Source: a virus. Taken from it: a stretch of 50,608 bases of DNA. Numbering within the stretch: the stretch's first letter is position 1; each line of letters begins with the position of its first letter. The stretch lies in IMG/VR virus record IMGVR_UViG_3300048597_000651, positions 1-50,608 of that record; one strand, given 5' to 3'. Below, piece by piece: positions 8,802-15,553 of the stretch. The notes under the pieces were generated by a model. The model worked only from the letters and a program-made list of their open reading frames with translations. It made no database searches and was not told the DNA's origin. Position numbers and translations under genes: made by a program.

Positions 8802-9890
8802 CTATACCTCCAATGTGCCGAGTTCGCCCGCGCGCAAGGATGCGCGAAGGGCGAACTCGGGATTGATGATGTCATCCAGCGCGCGAGCCGCGTGCGCCCA
8901 CGTCATGTTTGCATGAATCCACGCGCTTGCGCCGGCGCCGAATGCGCTCGCCGCTTCGCGATGCTCAGCGCACCAGCGCAGTCGCGAGACCAGTTGGTCG
9001 ATGTCGGGTTCTGCCCAGTCGCCAATCTGGCCGGCGTCCCATGCGCCATACTCTGCCGTGCGCGTGCCAGCAACGCCGACCGGCATCGCCCACTTGTCAA
9101 TGTCAACGGCAAGTCCGCCGTAGTTCGTCGTGATGACCGGCAGACCGGTCGATGCCGCTTCGCGCGGCGGACTGCCCCAGCCTTCGCCCCGTGACGGGAA
9201 CACGTAGCAGTCGACCGCTGTCAGCCAGGCCAGTTGCGTTTCGGTGTCCATCAGGCCGCTGATGACCTTCACGTTCTCGTCGGCGAAGCGCGGTGACGCC
9301 GGCAGCTCGTCGCGGAAGTGCATCACCAGCCTCACATCGCTGCGCCGGCCAAAGGCCATGACAAAAGCGCGGTAGGTTAAATCCCAGCCCTTGCGCAGAT
9401 CGGGCGTGCCCGACCACATGAACACATACATGTCATTGCGCTGCTCATTACGCTGCGAATAACGAGAGGCGCGCGCGCTAAACGGATAGTCGCGCGCATC
9501 CACACCCCACGGCACAACGTGAATGGGGCGCGTCACGCCGTTGTCGCGGAACACCTCAGCACACCACGCGCAAGGCACAAGCAGCGTCTCTGCGCGCCGG
9601 TTGATCGCATCCGCCCAACCCGCCGGCAGCCTCGACGCCTCAAACATCGTGTAGCTCACAAGTTGGTCAGCGCTGATGCTGTCGAGCCAGTCCGGCACAC
9701 ACAACGCAACCGCCGTGCCAGGCACCGCCCACGTGCGCGATGTCTCACCGAATGCGCCGGTGTCGTCGCGCATGTCCAACGCGCGCCAACCCATCTCGCG
9801 CGCTGCGCGGCTCAGCTTGATCGTGCCGACACCGTAGCCGTCGCGCGGCATGTGGAAACCCATCAGCGTGCGCGTGTCGAGTGTGTGCAT
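8802..9890 (-). CDS. GT4-type glycosyltransferase inside the head-tail module, 362 aa
   Basis: The fold is a GT-B glycosyltransferase. The C-terminal half carries the EX7E motif of family GT4 (E236 to E244 in RGEGWGSPPREAAST), then GLPVITTNYGG, and further N-terminal VPWGVDARDYPF. The N-terminal half contains GYGVGTIKLSRAARE and VPCAWCAEVF. Length is near the usual 350-400. It sits in frame and on strand with structural genes, with gaps of only 5 and 2 bases, so it is expressed late. A likely job is to glycosylate capsid or tail proteins, as reported for some actinobacteriophages; modification of host surface sugars is the alternative. Confidence 0.88.
   Translation of the reverse strand: MHTLDTRTLMGFHMPRDGYGVGTIKLSRAAREMGWRALDMRDDTGAFGETSRTWAVPGTAVALCVPDWLDSISADQLVSYTMFEASRLPAGWADAINRRAETLLVPCAWCAEVFRDNGVTRPIHVVPWGVDARDYPFSARASRYSQRNEQRNDMYVFMWSGTPDLRKGWDLTYRAFVMAFGRRSDVRLVMHFRDELPASPRFADENVKVISGLMDTETQLAWLTAVDCYVFPSRGEGWGSPPREAASTGLPVITTNYGGLAVDIDKWAMPVGVAGTRTAEYGAWDAGQIGDWAEPDIDQLVSRLRWCAEHREAASAFGAGASAWIHANMTWAHAARALDDIINPEFALRASLRAGELGTLEV
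8818..8860. other. Strong hairpin at the 3' end of the glycosyltransferase gene
   Basis: CCGAGTTCGCCC (8818-8829) pairs perfectly with GGGCGAACTCGG (8849-8860), and the loop contains further complementary GCGC segments. The hairpin lies within the last coding bases, just upstream of the major tail protein start on the minus strand. No T-run follows. It may act on mRNA stability or on translation of the tail protein. Confidence 0.6.
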
Positions 9891-9892
9891 GG

Positions 9893-10576
9893 TTAGCCTT
9901 CACCCTCCAGCACGGTGATCGTGAACACGTTCGCCATGTAGCGCGTGCCGCCCTGGTTGGCAGTGCTGGTTTTGACCAGCGCCTGCCGCACTTCGTCTTT
10001 GGTGACATAGGCCGAATGCACCAACCCGCCGAGCGTGCGATTGCGGAAGATCAGGTCATAGAACACGCCGGTGAACTCGCGCGTGCGGCGATCCGCCTCT
10101 GCGGTCTCCTGCGCCAGCACATGGCAGGCGATGGCGTTGATGTTGTATTCGCGCGTCGTCAGCACGCCGAACGTGTCGGACGTGTTCACGCCGCCCATGT
10201 ATTCGAAGAACATGAACGGCCCCGACTCACTGAACACTGGCGGGATCGCGTCATACACCCAGCGCAGGTAGGGTTCAATGCGCACCGCCGGCGGGCCGTC
10301 GTAGCCCATGCCGGTGTCGAGCATTGTCACGTCGGCGATGCTGCCGGCGGCCACGCGTGCCGCGCCTTCAGCAGGGTATTGGCCGCCATCGAAAGCCAGT
10401 CGCACATAGTCGGCATAGCCACTGCCGCCGGCGTCCACCGTCGCGGCGGTTATCGCGCCGGACTCAACGCTGGCTGATATCTGCGCGCCGAAACCATCTG
10501 CGGTAAGCGCCTGCCGAGCAATGTCGGCCAGCGTCAGAATAACTGGGCGAATGTCGTAGCGCATGGCAGTCGTCAT
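9893..10576 (-). CDS. Neck / tail-completion protein candidate, 227 aa
   Basis: The N-terminal half contains two related beta segments, AATVDAGGSGYADYVRLAF and VTMLDTGMGYDGPPAVRI, of the GGsGY type found as decoration inserts in phage virion proteins. The C-terminal half (YNINAIACHVLAQETAEADRRTREFTGVFYDLIF) is consistent with a tail terminator or head-tail joining protein. It lies between the connector gene and the tail genes. Its ATG at 10576 overlaps the upstream stop by four bases. Confidence 0.55.
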   Translation of the reverse strand: MTTAMRYDIRPVILTLADIARQALTADGFGAQISASVESGAITAATVDAGGSGYADYVRLAFDGGQYPAEGAARVAAGSIADVTMLDTGMGYDGPPAVRIEPYLRWVYDAIPPVFSESGPFMFFEYMGGVNTSDTFGVLTTREYNINAIACHVLAQETAEADRRTREFTGVFYDLIFRNRTLGGLVHSAYVTKDEVRQALVKTSTANQGGTRYMANVFTITVLEGEG

Positions 10577-11163
10577 GGGCGCACCCGCTCGTAAGGCGAC
10601 AGCGCCTGCACGATGTCGCTTGGCGTGGCGCTGGGCACCACGATTTGCCCCACGTCGGGGAAGGCGGTCACCTCAAACGGGGCTTCGCGCTTGTGATACA
10701 TGAACGCCGTCATGCGCGCCGCGGACAGGATGATGTCGTCAGGCAGCACGGCATAGCCACCTTGATACGATAGACGCGTGAACAGCCGGCCTGTGCGCGG
10801 CGCGTTCACATTCAGAAACGTCAGCACATAGCCGGCGATGTCGAGTTGGTCGAGCGGCAGCGCCGTCCAAGTTTTTAGGTCGGTGGAATACTCCGCGCTC
10901 GTGACGAATTGGCAATAGCCCTTCGACGTGGTGACCACCAACGCGCCGTCGTCTGCGCTCACCACCTGTGGCGCGCGCCGAATCTCGCCGGTGATGGCCT
11001 CATCGTCGAATGCGCGCCGGCCACCTGGCAGCATGTGCCTGCACACGCGATCGACGCGCGCGCAGGCGCGCGGGATGCGCTCGGCAATCGCGTTGTCGTC
11101 GATTGCGCTTGCGCCCTGCTTAACCAGTTCCGTGCGTGCCTCTTCGAGCGTGCAATAATCCAC
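10573..11163 (-). CDS. Head-tail connector (gp6-like), 196 aa
   Basis: The start (MDYCTLEEARTELVKQGASAIDDNAIAERIPRA) has the helical layout of HK97 gp6 / SPP1 gp15-type connectors, and the C-terminal part ends in a helix (ILSAARMTAFMYHKREAPF). A beta-rich region sits between. It follows the major capsid gene and precedes neck proteins, which is the usual order. It would form the ring below the portal to which the tail attaches. Confidence 0.68.
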   Translation of the reverse strand: MDYCTLEEARTELVKQGASAIDDNAIAERIPRACARVDRVCRHMLPGGRRAFDDEAITGEIRRAPQVVSADDGALVVTTSKGYCQFVTSAEYSTDLKTWTALPLDQLDIAGYVLTFLNVNAPRTGRLFTRLSYQGGYAVLPDDIILSAARMTAFMYHKREAPFEVTAFPDVGQIVVPSATPSDIVQALSPYERVRP

Positions 11164-11179
11164 GTTGCGCCCCTATTTA

Positions 11180-11401
11180 TTACGCCTTCTTACTGCGCTT
11201 TGGCTTGTCGTCGGTCTCTTCGAGCGACTTCTCCGCCGGCACATCAGTCGTCTCGCTCTCGACCGGCACAAGCTCGCCGCTGTCGATGAGCGGCCGAAAC
11301 GCCGGCACGTGCTCATCGGGAATATCGACCACGCCGTCGCCGGCAAAGAATTGGGTCTCGCCGTGCGACACGCTGTTGAACTCTGTTTTGAAAATTGCCA
11401 T
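11180..11401 (-). CDS. Small virion-region protein, 73 aa
   Basis: I place the start at the ATG at 11401 (MAIFKTEFNSVSHGETQFFAG) because an in-frame upstream start would run into the hairpin region. The C-terminus is charged (ETDDKPKRSKKA). Genes of this size and composition often occur between major capsid and connector genes. Function unknown; possibly a minor head or head-completion protein. Confidence 0.6.
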   Translation of the reverse strand: MAIFKTEFNSVSHGETQFFAGDGVVDIPDEHVPAFRPLIDSGELVPVESETTDVPAEKSLEETDDKPKRSKKA

Positions 11402-11426
11402 GTGTTTAGTGTTCCGTTTGGTGCTG

Positions 11427-11467
11427 GGCCGGCTGCCCTTGCGGAAAGCTCGCAAGGGCAGCCGGCC
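11427..11467. terminator. Perfect 17-bp hairpin downstream of the major capsid gene
   Basis: GGCCGGCTGCCCTTGCG (11427-11443) pairs perfectly with 11451-11467 around the 7-base loop GAAAGCT. It lies between the stop of the major capsid gene and the next gene on the minus strand. There is no clear T-run on either side, so it may be an attenuator or an mRNA-stabilising structure that keeps capsid transcript levels high, rather than a full terminator. Confidence 0.7.
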
Positions 11468-11499
11468 ACTTGTCCGTCAATCAACCAACACGCTGCGGC

Positions 11500-13014
11500 T
11501 TACACGCCGTCGGCGATGTTCGTGATGAGGCCGATTGCCGACGGGAAATAATGTGCCAGCACGCCGTCGAAATACACACCCGACTCGTACTGTCGCTTGG
11601 TGATCGGCCAGTCGATCTGGTAGTAGTCCTGACGCAGGTGCATCTCGACCACGTTCGAGACGTTCGCCGCCGGATAGGGCAGCGTGTCCACGTGCGCCAT
11701 GATCGTGCCTGGCGCGGCATCGGGATGCAGCGCGATCTGGATCAATTGACCGCCGTTCATCGAATAGCGGTTCAGGTAGGAGCCGACCACGGAGCCGGCC
11801 ACCACGCCATTCACGCCGCTGGAGAAATCGCCGGTCATGCGCACGATGGGGCTGCCGCCGTTTTTAATCACGAGCGCGGTCATGTTCTTCACTTCCTGCG
11901 AAGACACATACAACACGTTCGGACTCAGGCGATACAAATCCCACATGCTCTTGAGCAGCGTCTCCACCTGGTCGATGGCGCCGTCGTTGTTCGACGCGGC
12001 CAGCTTCGTGCCGGTGCCGGCGGTGCCGGTTGCCAGTGCCTGCACCGTGCCCCCCTGAAAACCGATGTTGAGCAGACCGTCGAACTCATAGGCGTTCTGC
12101 GAGCGGTCGGCGGTGAACAGCGTGCTGAGCGCCTGCCCCGTGCCGGCCAGCGCAGTGAGCTTCACCGAGTTGATCGTCGTGATCGCTTCGAGCTTCTCGT
12201 TGCCGCTCGTGCCGACATACCACGCATACGCCACCGCGCCGTTGACTGCGGTCACCGACGCGCTGATCGTGCTGGTCGAGCCGGTGGTCGTGGTCGAGCC
12301 GGCGGTGGACTTCTGCGCAGTGCCAGGGTTGTAGGTGTAGGTCGTGCCGTCGGGCATCGTCACCGTTTGCACGCCTGGCACGCCGCCGACCAGGTCGGAC
12401 GCGAGCCAGCCGGCATGCGTGAGCGCGACCGCATACACGTTGTAGGTGGCCGCGGCAATCGAGCCACCGCTGGCCGCGTTGGCAACCGTCGGCGTCGGCG
12501 TGGTGCCGAGTGCGACCGCGCTGCCGTTGCCGCCGAAGATCAGCCGCTCTTCCTGGATCATGTTCGCCCACAGCAGCCGCTGCGCCATGGTTGCGCGGAT
12601 GTCCTCGAAGTTCACCGCGGCGTTGACAGCCTCGAAAGTCACGTAGTCTTCCAGACCGACTGTTTTGTAGCTCGCCAACTTGTCGGCGGTCGTCATCGCG
12701 ACCGTGCCGTTGCGCTTGCCTTCCGGCACTGCGCCGCGCAACTTGCCGGTGTTGATCGCGGTGACCACCTTCCAGCGCGTGGCAATGTCGCCGCTGCCCT
12801 TCACGCGCGGGATTTTGTTGCGCAGCGGCGTGATGACTGGAAAGAGGTTTTTGGCCGGCGTTTGCAGGTCATACCACACAAGGCCGGTCGATTGCGTGAT
12901 GGCCTTGTTCAGGATGCGCGGGTCGCCGGCCAGCGGCGAGCGCGCGGACTTCTCAAACAGCGCGATGGTGTCCTGGTTGATTTCACTCAAGCCAGAGATG
13001 TAATTACGGGTCAT
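11500..13014 (-). CDS. Major capsid protein, HK97 fold with inserted beta domain, 504 aa
   Basis: The N-terminus is an N-arm/helix (MTRNYISGLSEINQDTIALFEK). The P- and A-domain-like segments include RWKVVTAINTG, YKTVGLEDYVTFEA and, near the end, VVEMHLRQDYYQIDWPITKR. From about residue 170 to 285 lies a Thr/Ala/Gly-rich insertion containing TYNVYAVALTHAGW and VNGAVAYAWYVGTSG, which looks like an Ig- or FN3-like domain displayed on the capsid. The gene follows a protease/scaffold gene as in HK97-like phages. Length is longer than typical (about 300-400) because of the insert. Confidence 0.85.
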   Translation of the reverse strand: MTRNYISGLSEINQDTIALFEKSARSPLAGDPRILNKAITQSTGLVWYDLQTPAKNLFPVITPLRNKIPRVKGSGDIATRWKVVTAINTGKLRGAVPEGKRNGTVAMTTADKLASYKTVGLEDYVTFEAVNAAVNFEDIRATMAQRLLWANMIQEERLIFGGNGSAVALGTTPTPTVANAASGGSIAAATYNVYAVALTHAGWLASDLVGGVPGVQTVTMPDGTTYTYNPGTAQKSTAGSTTTTGSTSTISASVTAVNGAVAYAWYVGTSGNEKLEAITTINSVKLTALAGTGQALSTLFTADRSQNAYEFDGLLNIGFQGGTVQALATGTAGTGTKLAASNNDGAIDQVETLLKSMWDLYRLSPNVLYVSSQEVKNMTALVIKNGGSPIVRMTGDFSSGVNGVVAGSVVGSYLNRYSMNGGQLIQIALHPDAAPGTIMAHVDTLPYPAANVSNVVEMHLRQDYYQIDWPITKRQYESGVYFDGVLAHYFPSAIGLITNIADGV

Positions 13015-13086
13015 GTCAAATCTCCTGTGAGAATGGGAATAACGGGTTGCGATGATCGACGATCAATGGACGCCTAGCGCAGTCAG

Positions 13087-14538
13087 CTAACTCAGTCGCA
13101 TGCCGCCGGCGCGATGGGTCAGCCGGATTGCTTCCTGTGCGCGCTTCGCCATTAACGACTGGCGGACAGCAGGGTCTTTCTCTTCGTCGATCAACCGATC
13201 CAGCGACGCGATGAGCGTGTCGCTGTCATTCGCGGCCGCGCCAATGGGCAACTCACGCAGCACAGGGCCAGAGCCAGCGGGCTGTTTCTCCAGCTTTTCA
13301 ATTCGACCTTCAAACGCGCCCAGCCGGGCCGTTACCTCATCGAATCGTTTCGCCAGATCAGTGCTTGCCAGTTCGGCCTTTTGCAGCGGTTGCACAGCGG
13401 CAGTCGTGAATTCCTTGAGAATCGCCTTCACATCGTCAATCAATTCGGACTTGAACTGAGACGTGAAGTCGTTGAAATGGGCTTTGTTCATGTTGTCTTC
13501 AGCAAGCGCGGCAGTCTCAGCAGTTACCTCCGCCGGCGTCTCAGTAGAGGCCTCAGCAGGGGTCTCGGCGGGTGTCTCGGCGGGTGTCTCAGTGGACGCT
13601 TCAAGCTGCGCTTCGAGCGATTCATCCTGCGCAGCATCCACTGCCGCTGCTTGTGTGGCCGCGGCCTGCTCAGCGACTTTGTCGTTGAGCGCGCTGGTGA
13701 GCAGTTGTGCGGCGGCAGAGAGTTTTGACGCAACATCGGCGTTGCTGCCGCTCATCGTGCCGGCCAGACCGCTCACAAACGCAAGCGCGCTGGCGATGTC
13801 CTGCACGGCCATGCCGGCAGAGAAGGCCGCCCACGCCGGCTCGTCGCTCATGTCTTTTTGGAGCTTCGCAACATCCGCGTCTGCTCCTGCATCCGCGTTC
13901 GCATCCGCGTTCGCAGCGACGCACATGCCACCGAGCGCGCAGGCGCTGTCATGAATGGCTTGCACGAGATGCTGATCGCCGGCGGAATGTCGCGCGCCGG
14001 CTTTTGCAAGCTCATTCAAATCGCCGGCCAGCTTCACCAGATCGGGCGCGGGGATGACAAACGGATGTTGCTCTTCCACGCCATCGGCCTTCACCATGGT
14101 GAACGTCGCCCCGCGCATGCACGGGTTGTCAACAATGCTCACTTCGCTGGGAATGGCTTCATAGCGCATCAGGCCGTTCTCGTATTTTTGCGTGCCGTAG
14201 CGGCCACCGACACTGAAGCCGGTGTACACGCCTTCGATGACTTTCTTCCATTCGCCATCGTCGATGATCTTCGTGCCGACGATGACGCGCTTTGCCTCAT
14301 CGTCAAACCGCATGTCGATCACCTTGCCGGCGGCAACGGGTTGGTGCATGGCGCGCACATTGCCGAGCGATTTGCCGCCCGTCGCATCGCTGATCGTCTT
14401 CGACCACTCCTGAAAGCGCGGCTTGGAGAGCGCGTAATCCATGATCTCGCCGGATTTATCCGGCGCTTCCTCGGCGGCCACGCCCCACACCTCTCGGCGC
14501 TGCTCATCGACTTTCGTGATCGGAATGAATACATTCAT
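13087..14538 (-). CDS. Prohead protease (XkdF-like) fused to a scaffold-like C-terminus, 483 aa
   Basis: Residues 1 to about 150 match the XkdF-type phage serine protease layout: EVWGVAAEEAPDKSGEIMDY, then GNVRAMHQPVAAGKV (candidate catalytic His) and GVYTGFSVGGRY (candidate Ser). The middle is Ala/Asp-rich, followed by tandem ETPAETPAE-type repeats at about residues 315-345. The C-terminal 130 residues are coiled-coil-like (FDEVTARLGAFEGRIEKLEKQ), as in scaffolds. It should assemble with capsid protein and then be cleaved. The RBS GAGGAAAC precedes the ATG. Confidence 0.75.
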   Translation of the reverse strand: MNVFIPITKVDEQRREVWGVAAEEAPDKSGEIMDYALSKPRFQEWSKTISDATGGKSLGNVRAMHQPVAAGKVIDMRFDDEAKRVIVGTKIIDDGEWKKVIEGVYTGFSVGGRYGTQKYENGLMRYEAIPSEVSIVDNPCMRGATFTMVKADGVEEQHPFVIPAPDLVKLAGDLNELAKAGARHSAGDQHLVQAIHDSACALGGMCVAANADANADAGADADVAKLQKDMSDEPAWAAFSAGMAVQDIASALAFVSGLAGTMSGSNADVASKLSAAAQLLTSALNDKVAEQAAATQAAAVDAAQDESLEAQLEASTETPAETPAETPAEASTETPAEVTAETAALAEDNMNKAHFNDFTSQFKSELIDDVKAILKEFTTAAVQPLQKAELASTDLAKRFDEVTARLGAFEGRIEKLEKQPAGSGPVLRELPIGAAANDSDTLIASLDRLIDEEKDPAVRQSLMAKRAQEAIRLTHRAGGMRLS

Positions 14539-14572
14539 GTTTCCTCAACGAAATTCCCAACGGGAAAAGCAA

Positions 14573-14631
14573 AACGCGGGCGCCGAAGACTTTCGAGATT
14601 GCTCTCTACTTGGTTCTTCAGCGCCCGCGTT
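14573..14631. terminator. Long hairpin with T-rich tail, inside the late unit
   Basis: Seventeen bases (14573-14589) pair with 14615-14631 with one mismatch, around a 25-base loop. Read leftwards on the minus strand, the hairpin is followed by TTTTGCTTTTCCC, so it looks like an intrinsic terminator between the minor head gene at 14740 and the protease gene. The tail is shared with the terminator at 27271-27316. Confidence 0.65.
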
Positions 14632-14640
14632 TCAGTGATT

Positions 14641-14655
14641 AACCCCAGCGGGGTT
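14641..14655. terminator. Short hairpin AACCCC-AGC-GGGGTT
   Basis: A 6-bp perfect stem with a 3-base loop is followed on the plus strand by TTG, and lies just upstream (minus-strand sense) of the longer hairpin at 14573. The 14539-14739 stretch has no gene; it holds these two hairpins plus a TTCCC-AAC-GGGAA element. Confidence 0.45.
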
Positions 14656-14739
14656 TTGTATCTACTTTAACGCGCGGCCAGATCGACACCGCATTTGCTG
14701 ATTGAGATTCTAGCACGCTTGTTCTGTGCGTCAATATCA

Positions 14740-15150
14740 TCACAATCCCGCGAGATACGACTCAATGCTGCGCCCAATCTCGTCGGCAATTGCATCAAGG
14801 TCTTTCTCGACGACATTCGGCAACTGCCACCACCTGCCCTGATGCATCCATGCCTGCTCATCATCGCCGCCGATGACGTAGGGCGCGTAGGGAATGTTCG
14901 AGCCGATGACGCCGGTCACGCCGGCGCCGTCGGCATACACTTCTTCGGTAATCGACTGCCCCAGTTTGCCGGTGCGCACGTAGCTGGAGTTGGCCGGCGA
15001 CGCCGGATAGGGCGGCAGATGCTGATGCAGCAAATAGAAGCCGCGCTTCATGCCTGGCAGCACGGCCTGCTGAAACCGCGCCGGCGTGAAGCCCTTCGCC
15101 AGCTTGTCGATGTATTCGCGATTGGTGATCGCGACGCTGAAACCGATCAT
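14740..15150 (-). CDS. Minor head / HK97 gp10-like protein, 136 aa
   Basis: The layout (MIGFSVAITNREYIDKLAKG, then AVLPGMKRGFYLLHQHLPPYP, YVRTGKLGQSI, SNIPYAPYVIG) fits the HK97 gp10 / tail-completion fold, with the typical RTGxLxxS segment and a YAPYVxG turn. In most phages this gene lies after the capsid gene; here it precedes it. The start overlaps the upstream stop (ATGA). It probably acts at the head-tail joint. Confidence 0.65.
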   Translation of the reverse strand: MIGFSVAITNREYIDKLAKGFTPARFQQAVLPGMKRGFYLLHQHLPPYPASPANSSYVRTGKLGQSITEEVYADGAGVTGVIGSNIPYAPYVIGGDDEQAWMHQGRWWQLPNVVEKDLDAIADEIGRSIESYLAGL

Positions 15151-15488
15151 GGCCTTGGCGTGACGTAAAGAGGCACCACGCCTTCGGTGAGCATGCGATA
15201 CAGTTTCGCGATAATGAGTTTGGCGTTGTGTCCATCGGTGCCGTGATTGAATCGCTGCGCATAGAGCAAAGCGAATTCAATTTCTTTCGTTTCGCGGTCG
15301 GTCAATCCAGCACCCTGCCGCACTTCAATCACGCGCACGGACTGAGCCGCGGCGCTCCATGCACTGCGCACCTCATCGCCCAATTCACTCCACGCGGGGA
15401 TGGGGCGACCATCAAAGGTTGTGCCGCGCTTCGCCTCCGTGTAGGCATCAAATGCCATCTGTCCAAACGATCTAGTTTCTTCGCTCAT
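15147..15488 (-). CDS. Uncharacterised head-region protein, 113 aa
   Basis: I do not recognise the family. The protein is soluble and helical. Residues 1-50 (SFGQMAFDAYTEAKRGTTFDGRPIPAWSELGDEVRSAWSAAA) resemble a short domain seen in other phage proteins, followed by FALLYAQRFNHGTDGHNAKLIIAKLY, which looks like a second helical unit. It is coupled to the following gene by ATGA and follows the portal gene by about 65 bases. Confidence 0.6.
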   Translation of the reverse strand: MSEETRSFGQMAFDAYTEAKRGTTFDGRPIPAWSELGDEVRSAWSAAAQSVRVIEVRQGAGLTDRETKEIEFALLYAQRFNHGTDGHNAKLIIAKLYRMLTEGVVPLYVTPRP

Positions 15489-15553
15489 TTAACTCCTTTT
15501 AGCAACTTTCCAATTTGCCGGCACGCATCCAGCCGGGTCTGTGTTGTATTCAC

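Noticed and set aside
11470-13077. 535-residue plus-strand frame over the major capsid gene
   Set aside because: Composition (Arg, His, Gly, Val) is typical of an antisense shadow, and the minus strand encodes the capsid protein.
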